This document shows, piece after piece, positions 26,971 to 35,075 of a stretch of DNA of 64,000 nt. The notes below the pieces were generated by a model that was not told the origin of the DNA, did not search any database, and was given only the letters and a program-made list of their open reading frames with translations. Origin of the DNA: JACVRW01 sp963808775 (lineage in GTDB: Bacteria > Actinomycetota > Thermoleophilia > Solirubrobacterales > Thermoleophilaceae); the NCBI GenBank assembly GCA_963808775.1, contig CAWEGR010000007.1, forward strand, positions 372,001 to 436,000. Reading direction: 5' to 3'. Within the stretch, counting starts at the first letter, position 1, and the number at the start of each line of letters is the position of its first letter. The position numbers and the translations under genes are program-made.

Positions 26971-29244
26971 CTACGACGAGGCCATGCGCGAGAGCATCTC
27001 GACGGCGCCGCGCTTGTTCAGCGGCTCGTTGAGATTGCCGCACTTCGGCGACTGCACGCACGAGGGGCAGCCCTTCGCGCAGCGGCATTCGGAGATGAGG
27101 CGCAGAGCGTCGCCGACCAGGCGCTCGAAGCGCTCGAAGCCGGCGCGCGTGATGCCCACGCCGCCGGGGTGGCCGTCGTAGATGAAGATCGTGGCCCGCC
27201 CGGTCTGGTGGTGGAAGGCGGTCGAGAGGCCGCCGATGTCCCAGCGGTCGCACATCGCGATCAGCGGCAGCACCGCGATCTGCCCGTGCTCGGCCGCGTG
27301 CAGCGAGCCCTGCAACACGTCGAGCGGGAACTCCTCGCGCAGCAGGGCGTCGGGCAGCTCGTACCAGAGCGCCTGCGTGACGAACTGCTGCTCGGGCATG
27401 TCGAGCGCCAGCAGGTCCATCACGGAGTGATCGCCGACGTGTTTCTTCTGGTACGCCACGACCTGTTCCGTCACGGACACCACGCCGAACGAGAGCTCGA
27501 CGCCGCAGGTCGAGCGGTGCTCGCGCACAGCCTCGATCCAGGTCTCCGATTCCTTCTTCGCCTGCGTGTACCAGTCGCCCTGGAAGCGCCGGACCAGCGC
27601 GCGGCGCTCGTGCAGCTCGAGATCGATCACCTCGTAGGCGACGCCCATGTGCAGATAGATCGCTCCGGGGTGCACGGCCGAGTGGGCGCGCGCGGCCTCG
27701 ACGGTCCCGATCAGCTCGCCGCCCTCGGCCTCCACGATCGCGACCGAATCGGGCGACGCCGAGCGCAGCGCGATGCGAGCGGCGGGGTAGCCCTCCCCGC
27801 GCGGCAGATAGCGCCCGCCGCGCTCACGCAGGCGGCCGAGCTTGACGAGCCGCGCAGCGTGCTCCTCCCAGCGCTCGCCGAACACGTCCGAGTCCTCCGG
27901 GGTCAGCGGCAGCTCGTACGCGGCGGCCTCGAGATGGGCGAGGTGGATCTCCTCGGACTCGTGGTCGAGGATGGCCCGCTCGACGGGGCGCTCGAGGAAC
28001 TCCCGCGGATGGCGGCAGAAGAACTGGTCGAGCGCGTCCTCGCCGGCCACGTACAGCGCGAGCCCCGGCCGCCGGCGCCCGGCGCGGCCCCACATCTGAC
28101 GCAGGCTCGCGACGGTGCCGGGGAAGGTCACGCAGATGGCGGCGTCGAGCTCGCCCACGTCGATGCCGAGCTCGAGAGCGTCCGTGGCCACCACCGCGAG
28201 CAGCTCGCCCTCGGACAGCCGCCGCTCGATCTCGCGCCGCTGGGCGGGCGTGTAGCCGGCCCGGTACGGGGCGATCCGCTCCGAGAGGTCGGCGCGGCCG
28301 CGCTCCTCGAGCCGCGCGCTCGCGAAGCGCTGGATCAGCTCGACGCCGCGGCGCGAGCGCAGAAAGCAGATCGTGCGCACCTCGCGCTCGACGAGCTCCG
28401 CGAGCAGGTCGGCCGCCTCCGACAGCGCCGAGGCGCGCCGCCCGAGCCGCTCGTCCACGAGCGGCGGGTTCCACATCGCGATCCGGCGCTCCGCTCGCGG
28501 AGCGCCGTCGCGGTCGACGAGCTCGACGTCGAGGCCGGTGAGCGCGCCGGCGAGCTCGGCGGGGTTCGCGATCGTGGCGCTCGTGAGGACGAAGCGGGGA
28601 TCCGCCCCGTAGGCGCGCGCCAGGCGCCGCAGCCGGCGCAGCACGTTGGCCACGTGGGAGCCGAACACGCCGCGGTAGACGTGCGCCTCGTCCACGACGA
28701 CCCAGGCGAGGTTCGCGAGCACGTCGCCCCAGGAGCGGTGGTTCGGCAGCACTCCGACATGCAGCATGTCCGGGTTCGTGAGCAGCAGGTTCGAGCGGGA
28801 GCGGATCGCGCGGCGCTCCTCGCGGGGCGTGTCGCCGTCGTAGATCGCCTGCCGCAGCCAGCGGCCGCCGAGCCGGGCGAGCGCGCGCGCCTGGTCCTGC
28901 GCCAGCGCCTTCGTCGGGTAGAGGTAGAAGGCGCGCGCGGACGGGTCGCCGGCCAACGTGTCGAGCACCGGCAGGTTGAAGGCGAGCGACTTGCCGCTCG
29001 CGGTGCCCGTCGTGACGATCACGTGACCGCGGCGCGCGGCCTCGAGGGCGTCGGCCTGATGGGCCCAGAGCGCCTCGACCCCAGCGCCCGCAAGCCCCTC
29101 TCTCAGCGCGGGGTGCAGGTCGTCCGGCACGGGCTCCGGGAGGCCGGCCTGCTCGCGCTCGCGCGAGGTGGCCACGAGCTCCTCGTCGCGCCCGGCTTCG
29201 AGGACTGCGTCCCAGGGGAACGACTGGGTTCGGACGCTGCCCAC
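26971..29244 (-). CDS. DEAD/DEAH box helicase with C-terminal DUF1998 (MrfA/YprA-like)
   Basis: This is an intact 757-residue superfamily 2 ATP-dependent helicase. It has Walker A TGTASGKS (residues 79-86), Walker B VVVDEAHVYRG (DEAH), motif III LTSATIAN, and the C-terminal helicase motifs VVATDALELGIDVGELD and QMWGRAGRRR. The C-terminal 250 residues end with a DUF1998 region holding the Cys cluster ECRCAKGCPSCVQSPKCG (C-x-C, C-x-x-C pattern), which in MrfA-type enzymes binds a metal. Bacillus MrfA helicases act in repair of mitomycin-type DNA damage, so DNA repair is the likely role here. The gene faces the gpgS gene; 41 bases separate the two starts. Confidence 0.93.
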   Translation of the reverse strand: MGSVRTQSFPWDAVLEAGRDEELVATSREREQAGLPEPVPDDLHPALREGLAGAGVEALWAHQADALEAARRGHVIVTTGTASGKSLAFNLPVLDTLAGDPSARAFYLYPTKALAQDQARALARLGGRWLRQAIYDGDTPREERRAIRSRSNLLLTNPDMLHVGVLPNHRSWGDVLANLAWVVVDEAHVYRGVFGSHVANVLRRLRRLARAYGADPRFVLTSATIANPAELAGALTGLDVELVDRDGAPRAERRIAMWNPPLVDERLGRRASALSEAADLLAELVEREVRTICFLRSRRGVELIQRFASARLEERGRADLSERIAPYRAGYTPAQRREIERRLSEGELLAVVATDALELGIDVGELDAAICVTFPGTVASLRQMWGRAGRRRPGLALYVAGEDALDQFFCRHPREFLERPVERAILDHESEEIHLAHLEAAAYELPLTPEDSDVFGERWEEHAARLVKLGRLRERGGRYLPRGEGYPAARIALRSASPDSVAIVEAEGGELIGTVEAARAHSAVHPGAIYLHMGVAYEVIDLELHERRALVRRFQGDWYTQAKKESETWIEAVREHRSTCGVELSFGVVSVTEQVVAYQKKHVGDHSVMDLLALDMPEQQFVTQALWYELPDALLREEFPLDVLQGSLHAAEHGQIAVLPLIAMCDRWDIGGLSTAFHHQTGRATIFIYDGHPGGVGITRAGFERFERLVGDALRLISECRCAKGCPSCVQSPKCGNLNEPLNKRGAVEMLSRMASS

Positions 29245-29285
29245 GGACTGCCATAGTACGCGGGAGCTCTGACCCGGCCCGACAG

Positions 29286-30215
29286 ATGAGCGCGCACCCC
29301 ACAGACTGGATCAGAGGCAGGTCCTTCGACCACGGCGACTTCGGCCGCGCGCACCTCTCGGGCAGGCGCGCGACCATCTCCGTCTGCGTCCCGACGCTCG
29401 ACGAGGAGGGCTCGATCGAGCGCACGCTCGCGCCGCTGGCCGGGTTGCTCGAGGCCGGGCTCGTCGATCAGGTCGCCGTCGTGGACAGCGGCTCCACGGA
29501 CCGGACCGCCGAGCGCGCCCGCGCCGCCGGCGCCGAGTTCCACGACGCCCGCGAGCTGATGCCCGAGCACGGCCCCCTGCTCGGCAAGGGCGACGCGCTC
29601 TGGCGCGCACAGGCCGTGCTTCGAGGGGACATCGTCTGCTTCGTCGATGCCGACTCCGAGGACTTCGGCGAGCGCTTCGTCACCGGCCTCTGCGGACCGC
29701 TCGTGTCGATCCCGGAGGTGGCGTTCGTGAAGGCGCGCTACCGGCGGCCCTTCAAGGTCGGCGACACGCGGATGCCGCAGGGCGGGGGCCGCGTGACCGA
29801 GCTGATGGCCCGCCCGCTCCTGAACGCCTTCTATCCGGAGCTGGCCGTCTTCGGCCAGCCGCTCGCGGGCGAGGTCGCCGCGCGCCGCTCCCTGCTCGCG
29901 GGGCTGCCCTTCGACACCGGCTACGCGGTCGAGATGGGCATGCTGATCGACGTCTGGATGGGGGTCGGGCTCGCCGGTATGGCCGAGGTGGACCTCGGCA
30001 CGCGCCAGAACCGCCACCGCGAGCTGGCCGAGCTGACGCCGATGTCCGCCACCGTCCTGCAGGCGGTCATCGCCCGCCTGCGGCGCGAGGGCCGTCTGAC
30101 GGGCACGACCTCGGCGCGGCTGCTCTCGCTCGCGGACGGCGAGGAGGGGGACGTGCGGGTCGTCCGGCGGCCGCCGTTCGGCTCCCTCGCTCCGGCACTC
30201 CGGCGCGAAGCGTGA
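29286..30215 (+). CDS. gpgS: glucosyl-3-phosphoglycerate synthase
   Basis: This is a family 2 retaining-type glycosyltransferase that makes glucosyl-3-phosphoglycerate from an NDP-glucose and 3-phosphoglycerate, the first step to the compatible solute glucosylglycerate and, in mycobacteria, methylglucose lipopolysaccharides. It starts MSAHPTDWIRGRSFDHGDF, and has the nucleotide-binding PTLDEEGSIERT, VVDSGSTDRT, the acceptor motif GKGDALWRAQ and the metal motif CFVDADSED, followed by GQPLAGEVAARR and the family ending. Length of 309 residues is normal. The next gene overlaps it by 4 bases (GTGA) and encodes the expected phosphatase, so the two form a pathway pair. Confidence 0.92.
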   Translation: MSAHPTDWIRGRSFDHGDFGRAHLSGRRATISVCVPTLDEEGSIERTLAPLAGLLEAGLVDQVAVVDSGSTDRTAERARAAGAEFHDARELMPEHGPLLGKGDALWRAQAVLRGDIVCFVDADSEDFGERFVTGLCGPLVSIPEVAFVKARYRRPFKVGDTRMPQGGGRVTELMARPLLNAFYPELAVFGQPLAGEVAARRSLLAGLPFDTGYAVEMGMLIDVWMGVGLAGMAEVDLGTRQNRHRELAELTPMSATVLQAVIARLRREGRLTGTTSARLLSLADGEEGDVRVVRRPPFGSLAPALRREA

Positions 30216-30988
30216 GCATTCGCTGCGTCTACACGGACCTCGACGGCACGCTGCTCGGGCGCGGGGGCTCGCTGTTCCGTGACGCCGAGGGCGGTTTCAC
30301 GCTGCTTCCCGCGCGGGCCCTCGAGGCGTGCCACCGCGCGGGCGCGGAGGTGGTCATCAAGTCGGGCCGGCGGCGCGCCCAGGTGGCCGAGGACGCGCGC
30401 CTGATCGGCCAGAGCTCCTACATCTTCGAGCTGGGCGGGGGGATGGTGATCGACGGCGAGCTGACGCTTCTGACCGGCGACTGGCAGCCGAGCGAGGACC
30501 GCAGCGTCCACGACCTGATCGAGGCGTCGGGCGCTCCGGCCCTGCTGCTCGAGCGCTTTGCGGGGCGGCTCGAGAGCTTCGTTCCGTGGGCGCTCGAGCG
30601 CGAGGTCACGCACCTGTTCCGCGGCACGGGGGTCGACGCCGCCGACGCGAACGAGCTGCTGGCGGGCGCGGGTCACGCCGACCTGCGGCTGGTGGACAAC
30701 GGCGCGCTCGAGGAGGGCGGCCACGGCTTCCACCTCCTGCCCGCCGTCAGCTCGAAGCCGGCGGCCGTAGCGGCGCACATGCGCGCCCGCGGGTACGCGC
30801 CCGAGGAGTGCATCGCCGTCGGCGACTCGCGCGAGGACCTCGACGTGGCGGAGGTCGTGGGTCGCTTCTTCCTCGTGGCGAACGCCGCCGCGATCGACGC
30901 CGGTGGGGCGCAGATCGAGCGCACCGAGGGCGCGATGGGCGAGGGCTTCTACGAGGCCGTCGTGCGCTCGCTCGCCGAGGCGCGCTGA
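30212..30988 (+). CDS. HAD-family phosphatase, mannosyl/glucosyl-3-phosphoglycerate phosphatase-like
   Basis: This is a Cof-type HAD hydrolase of 258 residues that probably removes the phosphate from glucosyl-3-phosphoglycerate. Motif I is VYTDLDGTLLG with the nucleophile Asp, motif II is the KSGRRRAQ segment, motif III is the Lys in SSKPAAVAAHM, and motif IV is AVGDSREDLDVAE. The C2-type cap lies between. Its start codon (GTG) overlaps the gpgS stop, so co-translation is expected. Mannosyl-type (MpgP-like) HAD enzymes dephosphorylate both mannosyl and glucosyl forms, hence no symbol is given. It is not related to the histidine-phosphatase-type GpgP of mycobacteria. Confidence 0.85.
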   Translation: MSIRCVYTDLDGTLLGRGGSLFRDAEGGFTLLPARALEACHRAGAEVVIKSGRRRAQVAEDARLIGQSSYIFELGGGMVIDGELTLLTGDWQPSEDRSVHDLIEASGAPALLLERFAGRLESFVPWALEREVTHLFRGTGVDAADANELLAGAGHADLRLVDNGALEEGGHGFHLLPAVSSKPAAVAAHMRARGYAPEECIAVGDSREDLDVAEVVGRFFLVANAAAIDAGGAQIERTEGAMGEGFYEAVVRSLAEAR

Positions 30989-31001
30989 CTGGCGAAAACT
31001 C

Positions 31002-31138
31002 GTAACGGACGTTACAATCCCAAGCGATCACTGGGCCCGCCCGTCGCGTAACGCGGGGTGCGGGTGACCAGCACCGCGGCGGCCGAGGGGTCGCCGCACG
31101 GGTGAGGCAGCACGGGCGCCCCCACGGGGCGCCCGTGG
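31002..31138 (+). ncRNA. candidate small structured RNA between convergent genes
   Basis: The 150-base gap between the HAD gene and glycerate kinase shows a dyad GTAACG-GA-CGTTAC (31002-31015) with a TACAAT (31013-31018) that could be a -10 element. It continues with several hairpins (for example CGCG-TAA-CGCG near 31049-31059 and GCGGCG/CGCCGC further on), and closes with the 12-bp terminator. I tried SRP, 6S, 6C and common riboswitch patterns by eye and none matched. GC-rich sequence makes chance hairpins, so this is a hypothesis. Confidence 0.3.
31111..31137. terminator. strong 12-bp hairpin terminator between convergent genes
   Basis: CACGGGCGCCCC (31111-31122) pairs exactly with GGGGCGCCCGTG (31126-31137) around a three-base loop CAC. 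It ends 2 bases before the stop codon end of the minus-strand glycerate kinase gene and about 120 bases after the HAD gene, so it can end transcripts from both sides. Confidence 0.75.
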
Positions 31139-32128
31139 CTATTCGGGCCGCTCCTCCCGCACGAGCGCGGCGCCCGCGGCGCGCAGCTCGTCCTCGTCGG
31201 TCGCCTCCGTGATCGAGGCGAGGTCGAGGATGCGCTCGGCGAACGGATCGAGGTCGTCGCGGCCGACGATCGCGTGGCACGTCACGCCGCCCTGCCGGCA
31301 GCGGGTCGCGATCTCACCGACGATCTTGCCGTGGAGCGTCTGCGAGTCGATGCGGCCCTCGCCCGTGACCACGAACGCCGCGGCGCGCATGTGCGCATCG
31401 AAGCCGATCGCCTCGAGCACGCGCGGCGCGCCGGGCGCGAGCCGCGCGCCGTGCTCGGCCCAGAGGGCGCCCGAGAGACCGCCCGCCGCGCCGGTCATCG
31501 GCTCGCCGCGCGGATCGCGGCGAAAGCCCGCGGCGAGCTCGTGCAGGCGGCGCTCGAGCCGGGCGACCATCGCGGGGTCGGCGCCCTTCTGCGGCCCGAA
31601 CACCGCGGGCGCCCGCTCGAACGGGACGGTCACGTCGCAGAGCAGCTCGAGCTCCGGCCGCGCGCCGGCCTCCTCGAGGGCCGCGAGCGCGCCGGCGCCG
31701 CCGTCCGTGGTGGCCGAGCCGCCGACGGTGACCATCACCGCTCCCGACCCCGCCGCGGCGGCCGCCGCGATCAGCTCTCCCGTGCCGCGGGTCGAGGCGC
31801 CCCACGGGTCGCGCTCCTCCTCGGCCACGAGCGCGAGCCCGCTCGCCTGCGCCGTCTCGACGACACCGGTCCCGTCCGGCAGCAGGCCGAAGCGCGCCTC
31901 GACCGGCCGCCCCAGCGGATCGGTCACCGTGAGCGTGAGGAGCTCGCCGCCGATCGCGCCGACGAGCACCTCGAGCGTCCCCTCGCCGCCGTCCGCGACC
32001 GGCAGCTCGACCGCCTCGCGCCCCGCGGAGCGCAGGCCCGCGGCGATCGCGGCGGCCACCTGCGGCGCGGAGAAGCTGCCCTTGAACGAGTCCGGCGCGA
32101 CCAGCGCCGGCAGCCCGCCCGGCGTCAC
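31139..32128 (-). CDS. glycerate kinase (GlxK/GarK family)
   Basis: This is an ATP-dependent glycerate kinase of 329 residues, which phosphorylates D-glycerate to 2- or 3-phosphoglycerate. The family fingerprints are LVAPDSFKGSFSAPQVAAAI, PVADGGEGTLEVL, VETAQASGLALV, VTVGGSATTDGGAGALAAL and TGEGRIDSQTLHGKI. The start ATG at 32128 overlaps the macro-domain gene's stop (ATGA). Its place opposite the glucosylglycerate genes is suggestive: hydrolysis of glucosylglycerate releases glycerate, which this enzyme would return to glycolysis. That link is an inference from the neighbourhood. Confidence 0.93.
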   Translation of the reverse strand: MTPGGLPALVAPDSFKGSFSAPQVAAAIAAGLRSAGREAVELPVADGGEGTLEVLVGAIGGELLTLTVTDPLGRPVEARFGLLPDGTGVVETAQASGLALVAEEERDPWGASTRGTGELIAAAAAAGSGAVMVTVGGSATTDGGAGALAALEEAGARPELELLCDVTVPFERAPAVFGPQKGADPAMVARLERRLHELAAGFRRDPRGEPMTGAAGGLSGALWAEHGARLAPGAPRVLEAIGFDAHMRAAAFVVTGEGRIDSQTLHGKIVGEIATRCRQGGVTCHAIVGRDDLDPFAERILDLASITEATDEDELRAAGAALVREERPE

Positions 32129-32619
32129 GTCTCGAGGGCCGCCCTGAAGGCGCGTTCGGCCTCGTCGCCGTGCACCGCGAACACGACCCGCTCCGGCAGC
32201 TCGCCGGCGTGCTCGCGCGCGGCCGCGACCATGATCCGAGCCGCGTCGTCGAGCGGGAACCCGCCCACGCCGGTGCCGAAGGCCACGAGCGCCAGCGAGC
32301 GGCAGCCGAGCTCGTCGGCCCTCGCGAGCGTCGAGCGCGTGGCTCGCTCGATGATCTCCGCCGAGGTCGGCCCGCCGAGCTCCATCGTCGCGGCGTGGAT
32401 CACCCAGCGCGCGGGCATGTCCCCTGCGCTCGTCTCGACCGCCTCGCCGAGGCCGATCGGCGCGCGCTCGTCCGACTCTCGCTGCACGACGGGGCCGCCC
32501 GCCCGCGAGATCGCGCCGGCCACGCCGCCGCCGTGCATCAGCCGGGTGTTCGCGGCGTTGGCGATCGCGTCGACCTCCAGCTTCGTCACGTCCGCCTGCC
32601 GTACCTCGAGCTCGGCCAT
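32125..32619 (-). CDS. macro domain protein (ADP-ribose binding)
   Basis: This is a 164-residue stand-alone macro domain, which binds ADP-ribose or hydrolyses ADP-ribosyl or O-acetyl-ADP-ribose groups. The start is the ATG at 32619 (MAELEVRQADVTKLEVDAIANAAN). Motif NAANTRLMHGGGVAGAI is the ligand-binding loop with the catalytic-type Asn-Gly-Gly-Gly pattern, and the second loop is FGTGVGGFPLDDAARIM. The residues match the MacroD-like subgroup. It overlaps the glycerate kinase start by 4 bases and is 2 bases after the sugar dehydrogenase stop, so it is in the same transcription unit. Confidence 0.92.
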   Translation of the reverse strand: MAELEVRQADVTKLEVDAIANAANTRLMHGGGVAGAISRAGGPVVQRESDERAPIGLGEAVETSAGDMPARWVIHAATMELGGPTSAEIIERATRSTLARADELGCRSLALVAFGTGVGGFPLDDAARIMVAAAREHAGELPERVVFAVHGDEAERAFRAALET

Positions 32620-32621
32620 GG

Positions 32622-34115
32622 TCAGCGGCGCACCCTGACGAGGTGCCGTTCGGCGGGGGAGCGGTTGCCGGCGAGGTCCGTAGCGCGGAGCGTGATGCCG
32701 ACCGACGCCCGGCGCCCTCGCCGCAGGGCGCGGCGGAGCGCCACGCGGCCGCGGCGCGTGAGCACCACCTTGAGCCGCAGCCGTCCCGTGCTCTGCGAGG
32801 CGCGGGTGGCGCTCGTCATCCGGTAGCGCCGCTTCTTGATCCGCAGGCGGCCGCGGGCGCGCACCGTGCAGGCCTCGCTGCAGCGCGCGAACGCCACGGC
32901 CCCGCGCAGGCGCAGCACCCGCTGACTGCGCGGCGCGCGCGAGCGCAGGACCGGGGGTGTCGCATCCGGCGGCGTGACCGGGGGCGGGGCCACCGGGCCG
33001 CTGCCGTCCACGTCGATGCGGAGGATCTTGCCGAGCAGCGAGCCGAGCGACTGCGCGTCGCCCTCGGGATCGCCCTGGGTGCCGCCGTCGCCGACCGACA
33101 GGTAGAGCATGCGGTCGGGGCCAAAGAGCATCTGGCCGCCGTTGTGGTTCGACCCCTGGCGGTGAGTGATCGTCAGGATGGGCCGGCGCGTCGAGACGAG
33201 CGAGCGGTCCGGCGAGAGCGCGGTGCGGCGGTACTCGTCCACCTGGAGGTCGCCCGCGTTGTCGTTGTAGAAGGCGTACACGCGGCCGCTCGTCGCGTAG
33301 TCGCGGCGCGACCGCAACGGACAGCAGGCCCTCCTCGGAGCCGACGTCCCGGACGAGCGCGGTCAGGTCGAGGAAGACGCTCCCGTCGCGGTTCATGATG
33401 CGGCCGGTCTTCTCGAAGACGAACAGGCGGTTCGGGTCGCCGGGCGGCGCCGCGACTCCGAGCGGCTGCTCGAAGTCGCCGACCGGCTGGAGGGCAAGGT
33501 CGCTGCCGTCCTGAACGATGCGGCGCACCGGGCCTTCGAGCGAGGTCACGTACAGATGGCCGGCGCCGTCCTCGCCGAAGCCGGACACCGAGCTCAGGTC
33601 GAGCGCGGGATCGATCTCGGGCGCCGCCGCCACCGACGCCGCGCAGGCGCACGCCGCTGTCGAAGCGCGCGTAGATGTAGCGCCCGCGCGAAGTCGGGCA
33701 GCGCGGGGTCGCGGATCGCGTAGCCGCCGATCACGACGTCGCTGCTCGAGTCGTACTCGAACGTCGGCGCGAGGTCGCCGGGCGGATCGCAGCCGCCGGC
33801 CGCGGGGCCGATGTCGGTGCCGGAGAAGCAGTTCCAGCCGAGGTTCGCGCCGGACTGGGCGGCGCGCGGGATGCGCGTGACCTCCTCCTTCGTGCCGCCG
33901 ACGTCGCCCACGTACATGTCCCCCGTCAGCGCGTCGAACGACCAGCGGTAGGGGTTGCGCATGCCGAGCACGTAGATCTCGGGTCGCGCGCCGGGGGTGC
34001 CGGCGAACGGGTTGTCGGGCGGGATCGTGTAGGCCTGCGCGCCGGCGGACGCCGGCATGCAGAGCGCGGCGCCCAGCAGGACGAGCGCTAGTCGCGCAGC
34101 TGGTCGATGGTGCAC
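32622..34115 (-). CDS. secreted PQQ-dependent sugar dehydrogenase (GSDH propeller) with circularly permuted order, frame-broken
   Basis: This encodes a secreted six-blade propeller of the glucose/sorbosone dehydrogenase family, about 497 residues. A signal peptide (MHHRPAARLALVLLGAALC..., cleaved after SAGAQ) starts it. The blades are in the wrong order: what is normally the second half comes first (NPFAGTPGARPEIYVLGMRNPYRWSFD, then GGYAIRDPALPDFAGRY, LSSVSGFGEDGAGHLYVTS). It then continues in frame into the normal first half (QPVGDFEQPLGVAAPPGDP, EKTGRIM, SNHNGGQMLFGPDRMLYLSVGDGG, LLGKILRIDV). A Pro/Arg-rich C-terminal domain follows. Single-base breaks occur near 33690, 33650 and 33308. The NHNGG His is present. 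Start overlaps the ligase gene's 3' end by 28 bases. Confidence 0.8.
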
Positions 34116-35047
34116 TCGCTCGGATCCTTGTCGTCGCGCCAGCGGAGCAGCTTCGCGCCGTGGCGGATCCGGTTACCCGTGATGTGGTCGAACGCCACCT
34201 CGACGACGAGCTCGGGGCGCAGCCCCTCCCAGACGAGCTCCTCCTCAGACTTCCAGCGGCTCGGCTCGCCGTGGCCGCGCTCGCCGGTGCGGTACGGCTC
34301 GAGCAGCTCGAGGTACTCGCGCTTCTGCTTCGCGCGGAAGCTCGACGTGTGCCCGACGATGCAGAGCTTCCCCTGCTCGTCGTACATGCCGAGGATCAGC
34401 GAGCCGACCGTGCCCTCCTCCTTGCCGAAGCGGAAGGCGGCGACCACGGCCTCGGCGGTGCGCACGCGCTTGATCTTGACCATGCCCGTGCGCTCGCCGG
34501 GCCGGTAGGCGGCGTCGCCCTCCTTCGCGATCACGCCCTCGCCCGTGCCGGCGAGCCACTCGCCCGCGGCGCCGGGGTCGGCGGTGGAGGGGGTGAGATC
34601 GACCGGGTCGCTGACGACCTCGGCCAGGCGCTCGCGGCGCTCGTCGTAGGGCAGCTCGAGCAGGGTCTTCCGCTTCTCGGCGAGCAGGTCGAACGCCACG
34701 AGCTGGGCGGGCCACTCGTTGCGCAGCTTCTCGACCCTCGACGCCGCGGGGTGGATGCGCTGCGAGAGCAGGTCGAACTCCTGGATGCCGTCCACGATCA
34801 CGACGACCTCGCAGTCGAGCACGAGCTGCCTGCCCGGCAGCGCGAGCGCCTGCTCGACGATCTCGGGGAAGTAGCGGTTCATCGGCTTCCCGTTGCGGCT
34901 CTGGAGCTGCACCTCGTCGCCGTCGCGGAAGACGATCATCCGGAAGCCGTCCCACTTCGGCTCGTAGCGCCAGTTGTCGCCCTCGGGCAGCTCCTTTGCC
35001 GACTTCGCGAGCTGCGGGAGAACCGGTGGGTCGAGCGGAAGTGCCAA
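34088..35047 (-). CDS. ATP-dependent DNA ligase (LigC/LigD ligase-domain type)
   Basis: This is an ATP-dependent ligase of 319 residues that seals DNA nicks through a lysyl-AMP. Motif I is YEPKWDGFRMIVFRDGD with Lys31 as the adenylated residue, motif III is LVLDCEVVV, motif IV-like VIAKEGDAAYRPGERTG and motif V MVKIKRVR. The C-terminal OB-fold has LIVEVAFDHITGNRIRHGAKLLRWR-type sequence. It lacks polymerase or nuclease domains, as in the LigC group. I use a TTG start at 35047 because no upstream ATG or GTG exists in this frame; the ribosome-binding site is weak. It faces the class V aminotransferase gene. Confidence 0.9.
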   Translation of the reverse strand: MALPLDPPVLPQLAKSAKELPEGDNWRYEPKWDGFRMIVFRDGDEVQLQSRNGKPMNRYFPEIVEQALALPGRQLVLDCEVVVIVDGIQEFDLLSQRIHPAASRVEKLRNEWPAQLVAFDLLAEKRKTLLELPYDERRERLAEVVSDPVDLTPSTADPGAAGEWLAGTGEGVIAKEGDAAYRPGERTGMVKIKRVRTAEAVVAAFRFGKEEGTVGSLILGMYDEQGKLCIVGHTSSFRAKQKREYLELLEPYRTGERGHGEPSRWKSEEELVWEGLRPELVVEVAFDHITGNRIRHGAKLLRWRDDKDPSECTIDQLRD

Positions 35048-35075
35048 GGCGGTTCGGCACGTTAGCGTGCGCGGG

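Noticed and set aside
31002..31138. SRP RNA or a known riboswitch
   Set aside because: The expected GGAAG...GCAGC core of SRP RNA is absent, and no conserved riboswitch core was seen by eye, so only an unspecified candidate is reported.
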